Of a DNA stretch of 64,000 nucleotides, positions 28,551-38,313 are shown one piece after another. This stretch comes from Tolumonas auensis DSM 9187. Its GTDB lineage: Bacteria; Pseudomonadota; Gammaproteobacteria; Enterobacterales; Aeromonadaceae. The stretch lies in assembly GCF_000023065.1 (NCBI RefSeq), contig NC_012691.1, forward strand, positions 3,381,501-3,445,500, written 5' to 3'. Positions within the stretch are counted from its first letter, which is position 1, and each line of letters opens with the position of its first letter. The translations under genes and the position numbers were made by a program. The notes below the pieces were generated by a model. The model saw nothing but the letters and a program-made list of their open reading frames with translations, ran no database searches and had not been told where the DNA came from.

Positions 28551-31500
28551 GTGCTGCAAGTTGGTATATACGAGCAGTTAATCACTCAGTTGGTATCTTC
28601 TCGCTTAGACAGAAATACTTTCTATGTGGGTGAGCGGGCACTTGAGCAGGCGGAAGCGGCGATATGGCTGTCTCGCTTTCTGGGTCGGATATTCGAATAT
28701 GCTTTGGGTGCTGTACCAGCAGGCAACGATCAACTACAAAATCAAATCGAACTGGCGAACCAGTTATTAATGTGGCTAAAAGATCGCATTCAGGATGATG
28801 ACTTCATTGAAGAAAATCTTATCCATAGCCAAGGCAAAATTCTGACTGCGCTTTACCAGCTTGAAAATCCAGTTGCCGCAAATCTTAAGCAATATGTCAG
28901 CGATATATTCCCACTCACCGGCCTGAGTCAGAGTGAGCTTTTTTGCGGTAGTAATGCAGGTATTTCATTAGATACTGAGCTAAAAAGAGAAATTCTGTCT
29001 GCGGACAAAATATATTGGTTGGTCTCTTTTATTAAATGGGCTGGTATTCGTATTTTCCGCAAGGAACTAGAAGAATTTACTCACAGCGGGCGTCAGCTGC
29101 GAGTGATTACAACCTCATATATGGGCGCAACAGATGCCAAAGCGGTCGAATTTATTGCCAGCCTGCCGAATACGGAAATTAAGTTAAGTTACAACACGCA
29201 ACGGGAACGGCTGCACGCCAAGAGTTATCTTTTTTTACGTAATACCGGCTTTAATACGGGATATATCGGTTCCTCCAATCTTTCCCATTCTGCACTGACC
29301 AGTGGTCTGGAGTGGAATTTAAAAATTACTTCGCAAGAAATCCCGCACATTATTGAAAAGTCGTTAAGTACATTCGAAACCTATTGGCAATCGAACGATT
29401 TTGAACCCTTCGATGGCAATATTGAGAGTAAGCAAAAGCTCAAAGATGCCTTGCAGCAGGCACGGGGTGGTACAGACAACCAGATCGAACATTATTTCGA
29501 TTTAAAACCGTTTCCTCATCAGCAAGAAATACTGGAACAGCTGACGGTTGAGCGCACCCTGCATCAGCGTTATCGGAACTTGGTGGTTGCAGCCACAGGA
29601 ACAGGGAAAACCTTAATTTCAGCGTTTGATTTTGCGCGTTTCTTAAAACAAAAGCCGGATGCGACATTCTTGTTTATTGCCCATCGGGAAGAAATCCTTA
29701 AACAGGCACAATCGGCTTATCGCGGTGTACTGCGCAATAGTTCGTTTGGTGAGTTCTGGGCAGGTAACACAACGCCCGATCACTACCGTCAATTATTTGT
29801 CACCATCCAAACCCTGAATAATCAGCTGCCACAGCTGCAATTAACGGCCGATTATTACGACTATATTGTGATTGATGAGGTGCATCATATTGCGGCGCAA
29901 AGCTATCGCCGTGTGTTAGATAATTTTTCACCCACTATTCTTTTAGGGCTGACGGCCACACCAGAACGCCACGATGGTTCGGATATTCTTGATGACTTTT
30001 GTGGCGTTATTGCAGCTGAAATCCGTTTACCGGAAGCGATTAACAGACGTCATTTATGCCCTTTTCAGTATTTTGGCATTGATGATGATACGGACCTTCG
30101 TAATATCAGCTGGCATCAAGGGCGTTATGATATTGCGCAATTAACCAATCTCTACACGCACAATCAGCAGCGTGTGAATAAAATTGTTCAGAGTCTACAG
30201 GACATTGTTACCAATATAAGCGGTATTAGAGCGTTAGCGTTCTGTGTCAGTCGTGAACATGCTGAATATATGTGTAAACAGTTCTTATTAAAGGGCATCC
30301 GTAGCGACATATTAACCAGTGACAATAGCAATGAGCGTTATGCCAAACAGCAGATGATCAGAGCCGGTGAGATCAATGTTCTTTTTGTCGTCGATATTTT
30401 TAATGAAGGGGTCGATATCCCAGAAGTGGATACGCTGTTGTTTTTGCGGCCGACAGAAAGCCTGACCATTTTCCTGCAACAGTTAGGACGCGGTTTACGT
30501 CTGGCCGATGATAAAGAGTGTTGCACGGTGCTGGATTTTGTTGGCAATTCGCGGCCAGAGTACGATTTTTCTCAGAAGTTCAGGTCCTTAGTCGGAAAGA
30601 CAAATCGGGCTATCAGTGACGAAATCAAACAAGGTTTTCCCCATGCGCCCCTTGGTTGTCGTATTGAATTATCCAAGCGCAATCAGGAGATGGTGTTACA
30701 AAACATTCGTCAAGCCACGCTAAATCTAAATCGGCTTTTGGGGCTGATCCGGCAATTCCCGCAGCATACGCATTTGCCATTAACTTTAGCGAATTTCCTA
30801 AAAATTCATCCTCATATTGGTTTGGAAGATATCTATAAACGCGGTTGCTGGACTGATTTGGTAGATAAGGCTACTCACCGGGAAACAAGTGAACAGCACA
30901 AACAATTCACCAGTGCTTTTGAACGTGCCATTAATACCCGACTTCTTGGCTGTGACGCCGCCAATTACTTACGCTTTCTCATGCGTTTGTGCCAGCAGCA
31001 TTTTGAACTTCCGGCTGATACCGATCCGCGAATGGCGCTGATGTGTCACTATGATTTTTGGCAAAATACGGGGTCGGCAGCCGGTTTCTCATCGCTTGCT
31101 GCAAGCTTGAAAGCGCTGGATTTACCGGTGTTTCGGGATGAGCTATCTGACTTAATTACGCTGTTAATTAATCGGATCCATCATGAGCAGTCTGCAATGC
31201 CGCTGATGAATGCTAATCCACTCCAGTTGCATGCGCGTTATGCCAGAGAGCAAATTCTAGTCGGATTTGGCGCCACCACATTTGAACAGCGTGCACCAGC
31301 AAGAGAAGGCGTGCTGGAGCTTAAAGACCAGAACGTAGAATTGCTTTTCGTGACACTTAATAAAAGTGAAAAACAGTTTTCTCCCAGCACCATGTACCAC
31401 GACTATGCAATCAGTGAACGCCTCTTTCATTGGCAATCTCAAAACAGTGCGCGAGCAGATCGGGGCAAAGGGCTCAGCTATATTCAGCATCGTGAAAATG

Positions 31501-31691
31501 GCAAACGCATCTTTTTGTTTGTGCGTGAGCAATCAAAAGATGAGAACGAGAGAACGATGGGCTTTGTGAATTTTGGCGAGGTTGAATATGTCGCCCATAC
31601 AGGCAGTCAACCCATGAATATTACCTGGCGTCTCAAACAACCTATGCCGTCATTTATGTGGAAACAGGCAGCTAAATTAGCTATTGATTAG
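28551..31691 (+). CDS. PLD-like nuclease / superfamily 2 helicase / DUF3427 fusion protein
   Basis: A 1046-residue protein starting at GTG with AGGAG 8 bases upstream. Residues about 140-290 form a phospholipase-D-like domain with one HKD motif (RLHAKSYLFL near 220, then GYIGSSNLSHSAL). About 310-500 is a DEAD/DEAH ATPase: Walker A ATGTGKT near 348, DEVHH near 441, then GLTATPER. About 540-680 is helicase C (FNEGVDIPEVDTLLFL, QLGRGLRL). The rest fits DUF3427. Such fusions (COG3886-COG1061) bind and probably cut or remodel DNA and recur in variable regions near restriction or toxin genes. Defence is an inference. It is visibly richer in A+T than its neighbours and sits next to hipBA. Confidence 0.88.
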   Translation: MLQVGIYEQLITQLVSSRLDRNTFYVGERALEQAEAAIWLSRFLGRIFEYALGAVPAGNDQLQNQIELANQLLMWLKDRIQDDDFIEENLIHSQGKILTALYQLENPVAANLKQYVSDIFPLTGLSQSELFCGSNAGISLDTELKREILSADKIYWLVSFIKWAGIRIFRKELEEFTHSGRQLRVITTSYMGATDAKAVEFIASLPNTEIKLSYNTQRERLHAKSYLFLRNTGFNTGYIGSSNLSHSALTSGLEWNLKITSQEIPHIIEKSLSTFETYWQSNDFEPFDGNIESKQKLKDALQQARGGTDNQIEHYFDLKPFPHQQEILEQLTVERTLHQRYRNLVVAATGTGKTLISAFDFARFLKQKPDATFLFIAHREEILKQAQSAYRGVLRNSSFGEFWAGNTTPDHYRQLFVTIQTLNNQLPQLQLTADYYDYIVIDEVHHIAAQSYRRVLDNFSPTILLGLTATPERHDGSDILDDFCGVIAAEIRLPEAINRRHLCPFQYFGIDDDTDLRNISWHQGRYDIAQLTNLYTHNQQRVNKIVQSLQDIVTNISGIRALAFCVSREHAEYMCKQFLLKGIRSDILTSDNSNERYAKQQMIRAGEINVLFVVDIFNEGVDIPEVDTLLFLRPTESLTIFLQQLGRGLRLADDKECCTVLDFVGNSRPEYDFSQKFRSLVGKTNRAISDEIKQGFPHAPLGCRIELSKRNQEMVLQNIRQATLNLNRLLGLIRQFPQHTHLPLTLANFLKIHPHIGLEDIYKRGCWTDLVDKATHRETSEQHKQFTSAFERAINTRLLGCDAANYLRFLMRLCQQHFELPADTDPRMALMCHYDFWQNTGSAAGFSSLAASLKALDLPVFRDELSDLITLLINRIHHEQSAMPLMNANPLQLHARYAREQILVGFGATTFEQRAPAREGVLELKDQNVELLFVTLNKSEKQFSPSTMYHDYAISERLFHWQSQNSARADRGKGLSYIQHRENGKRIFLFVREQSKDENERTMGFVNFGEVEYVAHTGSQPMNITWRLKQPMPSFMWKQAAKLAID

Positions 31692-31739
31692 ATTCATAGC
31701 GGGTTCTGCAGGAAAGACATGACATTTGTTGACAATATT

Positions 31740-31813
31740 TATCCCCTAAAAGGGATAAACTTGCTTTTATCCTCTATGAGGGATAATACTGTAGTTATCC
31801 TATATGGAGGATA
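31740..31813 (+). promoter_or_regulatory. Three HipB operators and the hipBA promoter
   Basis: Three exact TATCC-N8-GGATA sites lie at 31740-31757, 31768-31785 and 31796-31813, each 28 bp centre to centre. This is the known E. coli HipB operator consensus. A sigma70 promoter, TTGCTT (31761-31766) with TAATAC (31784-31789) and a 17-bp spacer, is covered by the middle operator. The third overlaps the ribosome binding site of hipB. A TTGACA at 31729 has no good -10. Confidence 0.93.
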
Positions 31814-31817
31814 AAAT

Positions 31818-32069
31818 ATGCGGATTACCTCACCTCAAATGCTTTCTCAAGCTCTACGCGATGCCCGTATACAACGAAAACTGAGTCAACAGGCAACGGC
31901 CAGACAGACAGGAATGAAGCAAACGACTGTTTCTGCATTTGAAAACCACCCTGATGGAACCAGAATAGAAACATTGTTCAAACTACTTTCGGCATTGGAT
32001 CTGGAACTGCATCTGGCTAAACGCGACAGCGAACCGGATAAGTCTCAGGGGTGGGATCAGGAATGGTAG
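31818..32069 (+). CDS. hipB: HipB-type antitoxin and autorepressor
   Basis: An 83-residue Xre-family helix-turn-helix protein (LSQALRDARIQRKLSQQATARQTGMKQTTVSAFENHPDGTRIETLFKLLSALDLEL, about 9-66). A C-terminal tail ends in Trp (WDQEW), like the E. coli HipB tail that ends in Trp. It binds and neutralises HipA and represses its own promoter through the three upstream operators. It is separated from hipA by 3 bases, so the two are translated together. The length is close to E. coli HipB (88). Confidence 0.93.
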   Translation: MRITSPQMLSQALRDARIQRKLSQQATARQTGMKQTTVSAFENHPDGTRIETLFKLLSALDLELHLAKRDSEPDKSQGWDQEW

Positions 32070-32072
32070 TCT

Positions 32073-33371
32073 ATGGATAAACTAACGGTTGCTTTCAATG
32101 GTATTGAGGTTGGCACGCTTACCCGCCACGGCTCCGGAGCTATGGAGTTTCACTACAATCCGGACTGGCTGACTCGTCAGGGAGCCCGTGCTATTTCGTT
32201 GTCGCTTCCGCTGTCAGAAAAAATTTATCGGGGAGTGCAAGTCTATAATTTTTTCGATAACTTATTACCAGATAACGAAGCAATCCGAGCCCGGATACAA
32301 GCCCGATTCAGGTTAGCATCAAAGCAACCTTTTGATTTACTTGCCAGTATCGGACGTGACTGTATCGGCGCTATTCAGCTATATCCCGAGAACTCAGTGA
32401 TTCTGCCAATAAATCAAATAACAGCCGAACCACTGGAAGAGGCTGAAATAGCCAGTTTACTTATGGGGTACAAACTCGCGCCGCAGGGAATGGCAGTAGA
32501 AACAGATGATTTCCGCATTTCGCTGGCCGGAGCCCAGGAGAAAACAGCCCTGCTTTGGTATCGTGAACAATGGCACAGACCACAGGGCAGTACTCCGACC
32601 AGCCATATCATCAAGTTACCAATTGGCCATTTAGCACAAAACAATATCGATCTTAGCGAAAGTAGTGAGAATGAATGGCTATGTCTGCAAATAGCTAAAG
32701 CATTCGGGTTTCCCGTTGCGAATGCGGAACTGGCACGCTTTGGTGAACAGAACACCTTAGTTGTTGAACGGTTTGACCGCCGCTGGTCTAAAGATGGTAG
32801 TTGGCTGATGCGTCTGCCACAGGAAGATTTTTGTCAGGCGTTAGGTATCGCACCGGCACTGAAATATGAATCAGATGGCGGACCCGGCATAGCCGATGGA
32901 ATGAAATTACTACTTGGTTCCCAACAAGCCAATCAAGATAGAGAAACCTTCTTCAGGAGTCAGATTCTGTTCTGGTTGCTGGCTGCTATCGATGGTCATG
33001 CTAAAAATTTCAGCCTGTTTATTGAAACCGGCAGCGCCTATCGTATGACTCCGCTCTACGACATTATTTCAGCTTACCCATTAATGGCTGCCGGAAGTAT
33101 TCCCGCCAAACGAGCTCGGATGGCAATGGCGGTTACAGGCAAAAACCGGCATTTCCACTGGGCAACAATCCAGCCGAGGCACTTTGAAAGTACCGCTCAG
33201 AAAGCTGGTTACTCTCAAGATAAAGCAGCAGAACTAATGGCTGATTTTAAGGCCGGAGCTGACGCTGTACTCACAAAGGTATCAGGCAGCCTTCCTGCAA
33301 ATTTCCCAGCCCATATCAGCGATCCTATTTTTGATGGTATTCGCCGCCAGACAAATAAATTGCCGGGGTGA
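32073..33371 (+). CDS. hipA: HipA-type serine/threonine kinase toxin
   Basis: A 432-residue kinase very close in pattern to E. coli HipA, which phosphorylates glutamyl-tRNA synthetase and causes growth arrest and persistence. Directly visible are ISLAGAQEKTALL with Ser150, the same number as the E. coli autophosphorylation serine. Also visible are VVERFDRRW, LPQEDFCQALGI, the catalytic Asp307 in AIDGHAKNF (E. coli Asp309) and the metal Asp330 in PLYDIISAYP (E. coli Asp332). The toxin therefore looks intact and active. It is the last gene of the A+T-rich block and converges on the cobalamin gene with 44 bases between. Confidence 0.94.
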   Translation: MDKLTVAFNGIEVGTLTRHGSGAMEFHYNPDWLTRQGARAISLSLPLSEKIYRGVQVYNFFDNLLPDNEAIRARIQARFRLASKQPFDLLASIGRDCIGAIQLYPENSVILPINQITAEPLEEAEIASLLMGYKLAPQGMAVETDDFRISLAGAQEKTALLWYREQWHRPQGSTPTSHIIKLPIGHLAQNNIDLSESSENEWLCLQIAKAFGFPVANAELARFGEQNTLVVERFDRRWSKDGSWLMRLPQEDFCQALGIAPALKYESDGGPGIADGMKLLLGSQQANQDRETFFRSQILFWLLAAIDGHAKNFSLFIETGSAYRMTPLYDIISAYPLMAAGSIPAKRARMAMAVTGKNRHFHWATIQPRHFESTAQKAGYSQDKAAELMADFKAGADAVLTKVSGSLPANFPAHISDPIFDGIRRQTNKLPG

Positions 33372-33415
33372 CATCAGCATGATGTCTTAACCTGGCTGTC
33401 CGATGAAAAGATGTT

Positions 33416-34708
33416 TTACGGCTTAAACCACGCCATGCACGCTTCCGGCTGATCACCCAAATACCAGTGCACATACGAGGCCAGCAAGCGGCCTTGCTGA
33501 TAAACCGGTTCGGCACTGCCATGCACCGGATGCTGCGCTTCCCGTTCCGCTGCAACCCGGATCTGGCTGCTGGAAAAATGGAAGGTGTGGCCACGCACTT
33601 CACCAAACGGAAACTGTGCCGACAGCACGCCCAGCCCGGCCAGACGCGTTTCCAACAAGGCTTCGCCGGGCAGCACGCCCAGCAGATCACGGCGATGCCC
33701 GTCTTTATCCGTCAGACCATTCAGCAGATACAGCATACCGCCGCATTCAGCCACCGTCGGTTTATCCGCCTGCACATGCGCACGGATGGCGTGCAGCATG
33801 CTCTGGTTATCCGCCAGCTGATCGAGATACAGCTCCGGATAACCACCCGGCAGATACAGCGCATCGGCCTCCGGCAGCGTTTGATCGGAAATTGGGGAGA
33901 AAAAGCGTAATTGTGCGCCCATCTGCTGCAATAACTGCAGATTATCGCGATAGATGAAACTGAACGCCGCATCGTGTGCCACGGCAATCGTGACGCCGTT
34001 TAATCCGTCATTCCACGTCTTATTGCTGATCGGGTAGCTGAATTCACTCGCCGGCGGCAATATCAGCGCGCCATGGCTGGCGAGTTGTTCTGCCGCCAGA
34101 TCAAGACGCTTATCCAGATCGGGCAACTCCGCCGCCTGCACTAATCCGAGATGTCGCTCCGGCAGCGTGATCGCGTCATTTGATGGCATATAACCGCAGA
34201 AATGGATGCCGTCCGGCAGACTTTGCTGCAGATAACGCGCATGTCCGGCACTGTTAACACGGTTCGCCACCACGCCGAAGACTTTCAGCTCCGGCTGATA
34301 GTTAGCCAGTCCGTACACCAGCGCGCCAAAGGTCTGCGCCATCGCCGAGCCATCGACGACCAGCAACAGCGGAATAGCAAACAGGCGGGCGATATCGGCT
34401 GAACTGGTATGGCCGTCATACAGCCCCATCACGCCTTCAATCAGGATGAGGTCGGCCTCCTGTGCGGCTTCCGCCAGACGCCGCCGGCAGTTATCCTCGC
34501 CCATCATCCACAGATCCAGCTGATGTACCGGTGCGCTACTGGCCTGCTCCAGCAGCATCGGATCTAAAAAGTCCGGTCCGGTCTTAAACACCCGCACCGT
34601 CTTGCCCTGTTGCGTCCAGTAACGCGCCAGCGCGGCAGTAACCGTGGTTTTGCCGCTATGGCTGGAAGGCGCACTGACCAGCAGCGCCGGACAGGATTTA
34701 GTTTGCAT
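33416..34708 (-). CDS. cbiA: Cobyrinate a,c-diamide synthase
   Basis: A 430-residue glutamine- and ATP-dependent enzyme that amidates the a and c side chains of cobyrinate in corrin synthesis. The N-terminal P-loop-like [18 protein letters not shown] (DethioB synthetase fold) is followed at about 245-430 by a class I amidotransferase domain with YLPGGYPE and the nucleophile Cys in [11 protein letters not shown]. It follows cbiP with an 11-base overlap. No other corrin-ring genes are present in the window. E. coli lacks this gene, so its presence implies corrin synthesis or salvage of incomplete corrinoids. Confidence 0.92.
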   Translation of the reverse strand: MQTKSCPALLVSAPSSHSGKTTVTAALARYWTQQGKTVRVFKTGPDFLDPMLLEQASSAPVHQLDLWMMGEDNCRRRLAEAAQEADLILIEGVMGLYDGHTSSADIARLFAIPLLLVVDGSAMAQTFGALVYGLANYQPELKVFGVVANRVNSAGHARYLQQSLPDGIHFCGYMPSNDAITLPERHLGLVQAAELPDLDKRLDLAAEQLASHGALILPPASEFSYPISNKTWNDGLNGVTIAVAHDAAFSFIYRDNLQLLQQMGAQLRFFSPISDQTLPEADALYLPGGYPELYLDQLADNQSMLHAIRAHVQADKPTVAECGGMLYLLNGLTDKDGHRRDLLGVLPGEALLETRLAGLGVLSAQFPFGEVRGHTFHFSSSQIRVAAEREAQHPVHGSAEPVYQQGRLLASYVHWYLGDQPEACMAWFKP

Positions 34709-36188
34709 GTTGTTGTTTCCACTGCTCCAGAAGGCTAAAAAGCTTGTCCATATTCAGATGATCGGCCAGACAATCTGCCAGCCGGTTGATGCCGTCTTCC
34801 CGCAGTTGTTGCATATCCGGCGCGGTATCGATGCTGAGCCCGGCCCAGCGCAGCAACGCATTACAAGCGGCCGGTTCATCGAACAGTCCGTGCAGATAAC
34901 TGCCCAGAATCAGGTTATCCGCGGAGCAAAAACCATCCTCTGCCGTCTGCTGACCATCATTCAGCTGCAGAGGCTGCGTATACCCGGAGGGAATCTCTGT
35001 CACCCCGGCATGAATTTCATACCCGATCACAGGAACTGTTTCACCCTCCAGTGTCAGGGTACCGGTCACCCGGCGCAGCTGTTTTTCCGGCGCCAGCGTG
35101 GTACTGATCGGCAATAAACCGAGCCCTGGCATGGAACCGGCCTCACCTTCCAGGCCCAGCGGATCATGCAGCATGTCGCCCAGCATCTGATAACCGCCAC
35201 AGATACCAATCAGCTTGCCGCCGAAGCGCAGGTGACGGTTGATCGCGTTATCCCAGCCCTGTTCGCGAAGGAAGCGCAAATCACCCTGCACGCTCTTCGA
35301 GCCGGGCAGAATAATAAGATCCGCCGGTGGTAATGGCTGATTCGGCGGCACCATGATGAGATCCACATCCGGATGCAGCCGCAATACATCAAAATCGGTG
35401 TGATTACTGATGCGCGGGAAACAGGGCACCACCACGCGGAATTTACCGCGCTCACCTTGCTGCACCGCAATGGCATCTTCCTGTTCCAGATACAGGCCAT
35501 GCAGATAAGGCAGCACGCCCAGCACCGGCTTGCCGGTGGTCTGTTCCAGCCAGTCGAGGCCACCTTGCAGCAGGGTAATATCGCCACGGAAGCGGTTGAT
35601 AACAAAGCCGATCACCCGGTTCTGTTCACTCTCGGAAAGCAGCGCCAGCGTGCCATAGAGATGCGCGAACACGCCGCCTTTATCGATGTCGGCAATAATG
35701 ATGACCGGACAATCTGCCTCTTCGGCAAAGCCCATATTGGCAATGTCACGATCGCGCAGATTGATCTCCGCCGGACTCCCCGCGCCCTCAATGATCACTG
35801 CCTGATAGTGCGCCTGCAGGTGGTGGTACGACTCCATCACTGCGCCCATCACCCGGGGTTTGTATTCGTGATACGCGCAGGCGTCCATATCCGCCAGTGC
35901 CTTGCCCTGCACGATCACCTGCGCCCCGATATCGGTATTTGGCTTCAGCAGCACCGGGTTCATGTGCACGGTCGGCTCAATCTCACAGGCCTGCGCCTGT
36001 ACCGCCTGCGCGCGGCCAATCTCACCACCGTCTGCTGTCACCGCACTGTTCAGCGCCATGTTCTGCGATTTAAACGGCGCCACCGACCAGCCCTGTCGTT
36101 TCAGCAGACGGCACAGCCCCGCCACCAGCGTGCTTTTACCGGCATCGGACGTGGTGCCCTGCACCATGAGAGAGAATTTTTTCAGCAA
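34698..36188 (-). CDS. cbiP: Cobyric acid synthase
   Basis: A 496-residue enzyme that amidates the b, d, e and g side chains of adenosyl-cobyrinate a,c-diamide, using glutamine and ATP. Marks are [19 protein letters not shown] near residue 10, [28 protein letters not shown], and the amidotransferase Cys in [11 protein letters not shown] with [17 protein letters not shown] near the end. The start at 36188 is TTG with AGGA about 10 bases upstream. An ATG seven codons later lacks a site, so the start is uncertain. It is upstream of and overlapping cbiA. The name cobQ is used for the same family. Confidence 0.92.
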   Translation of the reverse strand: MLKKFSLMVQGTTSDAGKSTLVAGLCRLLKRQGWSVAPFKSQNMALNSAVTADGGEIGRAQAVQAQACEIEPTVHMNPVLLKPNTDIGAQVIVQGKALADMDACAYHEYKPRVMGAVMESYHHLQAHYQAVIIEGAGSPAEINLRDRDIANMGFAEEADCPVIIIADIDKGGVFAHLYGTLALLSESEQNRVIGFVINRFRGDITLLQGGLDWLEQTTGKPVLGVLPYLHGLYLEQEDAIAVQQGERGKFRVVVPCFPRISNHTDFDVLRLHPDVDLIMVPPNQPLPPADLIILPGSKSVQGDLRFLREQGWDNAINRHLRFGGKLIGICGGYQMLGDMLHDPLGLEGEAGSMPGLGLLPISTTLAPEKQLRRVTGTLTLEGETVPVIGYEIHAGVTEIPSGYTQPLQLNDGQQTAEDGFCSADNLILGSYLHGLFDEPAACNALLRWAGLSIDTAPDMQQLREDGINRLADCLADHLNMDKLFSLLEQWKQQHAN

Positions 36189-36270
36189 CTTGAGGAGATC
36201 CTGACAGGTCTTGCGGTCCGAAGATATCTGCCATCATAAGCCGATTAAGGGATTATTTACACTTGCAGTA

Positions 36271-36288
36271 TGTATCTTTAAGGATACA
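36271..36288 (+). promoter_or_regulatory. Autoregulatory-type palindrome before the toxin-antitoxin remnant
   Basis: TGTATC-N6-GATACA, a perfect inverted repeat, ends 6 bases before the old toxin start at 36295. This is the usual place for an operator bound by the antitoxin. Confidence 0.6.
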
Positions 36289-36294
36289 CTTATT

Positions 36295-36409
36295 ATGAAC
36301 GTCTTTCTTAAAACAGAAATTTTTGACCACTGGTGGTGATAAATCAACGCAGAGTAAAGACATCAGACAAGCAAAGCTGATCTGGGTTGAACTGGAGAAA
36401 TCTTCATGA
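36295..36409 (+). pseudogene. HigB/RelE-type toxin with its middle deleted
   Basis: The ATG at 36295 (AAGGA 10 bases upstream) reads MNVFLKTEIFDHWW and stops at 36337-36339. This is the start pattern of HigB-like killer proteins (KTE-FD-W). In another frame, from 36332, GGDKSTQSKDIRQAKLIWVELEKSS reads to a TGA at 36407-36409. That is the usual C-terminal end of the same family (GGDKSTQ-KDI-A), and its stop overlaps the antitoxin ATG as in intact operons. Roughly 60 central residues are missing, and the junction near TGGTGG is out of frame. The toxin cannot be active. Confidence 0.8.
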
Positions 36410-36690
36410 AAAAAGTCACGCTGTCTTCTTTCGATGCGGCAGATTATCTTGATAGCGAAGAGGCTATTGCCGAATATCTGAATGCCATTCTGGAGGAAGA
36501 TGATCCGGCACTATTTCTGACGGCTTTAGGCGATGTAGCCAAAGCCAGAGGCATGAGCCAGATCGCGGTACAAACCGGTCTCGGTCGGGAAAGTCTGTAT
36601 AAAACGTTCGCACCGGGCGCTCATCCCCGATACGAAACCGTGGTTAAAGTATTAAAAGCATTGGGTGTCAAACTGACGATAGCAGCCTGA
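36406..36690 (+). CDS. Orphan HigA-family antitoxin
   Basis: A 94-residue DNA-binding antitoxin of the addiction-module antidote type that pairs with HigB-like killer proteins. The pattern is FDAADYLDSEEAIAEYLNAILEEDDPALFLTALGDVAKARGMSQIAVQTGLGRESLYKTF, then VVKVLKALGVKLTIAA. The central part is an Xre helix-turn-helix. Its start overlaps the end of the deleted toxin. It is intact although its toxin is gone, so it may persist as an autorepressor or by protecting against a related toxin elsewhere. It converges with xerC, 2 bases apart. Confidence 0.85.
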   Translation: MKKVTLSSFDAADYLDSEEAIAEYLNAILEEDDPALFLTALGDVAKARGMSQIAVQTGLGRESLYKTFAPGAHPRYETVVKVLKALGVKLTIAA

Positions 36691-36692
36691 AA

Positions 36693-37622
36693 TCACTCTT
36701 CCTCTTCCGGCTTGAGCTTTTTACGTTTGGAACGGGGATGCGTCTGGTCATACACTGCAGCCAGATGCTGAAAATCGAGGTGGGTATAGATCTGCGTGGT
36801 CGCCAGATTGGCATGCCCCAGCAACTCCTGTACCGCGCGCAGATCGCCGGAAGATTCCAGCATATGTGTGGCAAAGCTGTGACGCAGTTTATGCGGATGT
36901 ACATGACTGTTCAGTGTCTGTTTCTGTCCCCACTGCTCAATGCGGATCTCCACCATCCGCGCCGTAATGCGCCGCTTGCGGCTGCTGAGAAACAGGGCGG
37001 TTTCCCCTTCGAGCAGAAAAGCGGTTCTGGTTCTGAGCCACTTCTCCAGCCATTCCAGTGCCAGCCGGCCAACCGGCAGAATGCGCTCTTTGTTACCCTT
37101 GCCGATCACTCTGACCTGACGACTGGTCATATCCAGATCATTCAGATCCAGCGCCACCAGCTCAGAAAGACGCATACCGGTGGAATAGAACAGCTCCATG
37201 ATGGCGCGGTCACGCACCACCAGCGGATCCGATTCATCAGTGATATTCAGCAGCTGATGTACCTGATCGACATCGAGATTTTTCGGCAGTGGCCGTCCCA
37301 GTTTCGGCAGTGCCACCCCACGCGCCGGATTCGCCGCCAGAATACCGCGGATCACCAGCCAGTCAGCAAAGCTGCGCAGGGCCGACATCTTGGTGCTGAT
37401 GGTGCGCGGCGAAGTATCTTTGTGTTTACGCAGCGTGTGCGCCCATTGCCGCACCAGCGGGTTATTCAGCTCACCCCAGTCCTGGATCTGCTTCTCCTGC
37501 AGCCATTCAATTAACGCCTGCAGATGCCGCTGATAATTACTGAGGGTATGCGCACTGAGCTGGCGCTCGACGCGCAGGTATTCCAGATAGGTATGTAAGA
37601 CAGAGGACAGTGACTCACTCAC
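36693..37622 (-). CDS. xerC: Tyrosine site-specific recombinase
   Basis: A 309-residue recombinase that, with XerD, resolves chromosome dimers at dif. The N-terminal SAM-like DNA-binding domain includes [21 protein letters not shown]. The catalytic residues are visible as Arg in [26 protein letters not shown] (His-x-x-Arg), [14 protein letters not shown] and the final Tyr. The position after DUF484 and dapF is the conserved chromosomal xerC context, so I call XerC rather than a phage integrase. It overlaps the DUF484 gene by 8 bases. Confidence 0.96.
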   Translation of the reverse strand: MSESLSSVLHTYLEYLRVERQLSAHTLSNYQRHLQALIEWLQEKQIQDWGELNNPLVRQWAHTLRKHKDTSPRTISTKMSALRSFADWLVIRGILAANPARGVALPKLGRPLPKNLDVDQVHQLLNITDESDPLVVRDRAIMELFYSTGMRLSELVALDLNDLDMTSRQVRVIGKGNKERILPVGRLALEWLEKWLRTRTAFLLEGETALFLSSRKRRITARMVEIRIEQWGQKQTLNSHVHPHKLRHSFATHMLESSGDLRAVQELLGHANLATTQIYTHLDFQHLAAVYDQTHPRSKRKKLKPEEEE

Positions 37623-38313
37623 AGGAACGGGCCAGTGTCGGCAGCAACAAGGTCACGAACCGGCCTAACTGCTCCAGCAGCAGGCTGTCCATCCCCGGCT
37701 GATAATGCTGCGGATTAGCATGGCCAAAGGCCAGAAAGCCCCATTCGCCATACTCCCCGAGCCGCAGCAGGGCCATCGAGTGCACCAGCGAGCCCTGCCC
37801 GAAAATCAGCTCCCGGTCGCAATCATTGACGCGGCCGAAATAGACCAGCTGATCGGCCATCGGATAGAGGCACAAGCGCTGAAACAGCGGATATTCCATC
37901 TCATAGGGCTTATCAAAGCGCTTGGCTTTCACCCGCGCCTGATTCACCCACAGCGCACAGGCCGGGATCCGCAACCGTTCACGAAACGTGGAATGCAGAC
38001 ACTTCCATAACTGCCGCATTGACGTGCAGGCGAACAGCGCCGGATAGACATCGGTATAGACGCGGAAGATAAACTCGTTGCGGGTGGCATTCGCCAGCAG
38101 CTCCTGCCGTTCATCTTCCAGCTGCTGCAGACGCTCGCGCTGCCGCTCCAGTTTCACATCAAACAGCGACACCGTACCGCGCTGTTCATGGGGCACCGCT
38201 ATCTCTTCCAGCAACTCTTTATGCCGCAGGAAAAAATCCGGATGTTGCTTCAGATAATCGGCTATGCGGTTCTCTTCCAGCATCGACTCCAGTGCACCCA
38301 TGTTGATACTCAT
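37615..38313 (-). CDS. DUF484 family protein
   Basis: A 232-residue GAF-like cytoplasmic protein of unknown function (YigA type), always found between dapF and xerC in this lineage. The N-terminus has [28 protein letters not shown] short coiled coil ([22 protein letters not shown]) precedes the GAF-like part, which ends [37 protein letters not shown]. It overlaps dapF by 4 bases and xerC by 8, so the three are translationally coupled. Confidence 0.9.
   Translation of the reverse strand: MSINMGALESMLEENRIADYLKQHPDFFLRHKELLEEIAVPHEQRGTVSLFDVKLERQRERLQQLEDERQELLANATRNEFIFRVYTDVYPALFACTSMRQLWKCLHSTFRERLRIPACALWVNQARVKAKRFDKPYEMEYPLFQRLCLYPMADQLVYFGRVNDCDRELIFGQGSLVHSMALLRLGEYGEWGFLAFGHANPQHYQPGMDSLLLEQLGRFVTLLLPTLARSCE

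Noticed and set aside
28400-33460. Integrase, attachment repeats or insertion sequences bounding the helicase-hipBA block
   Set aside because: I looked at both edges and saw no integrase gene, tRNA end or direct repeat, so the means of acquisition cannot be stated.
35373-36239. 288-codon open frame antisense to cbiP
   Set aside because: Shadow of cbiP; the translation shows no domain pattern and runs through the cbiP start region.
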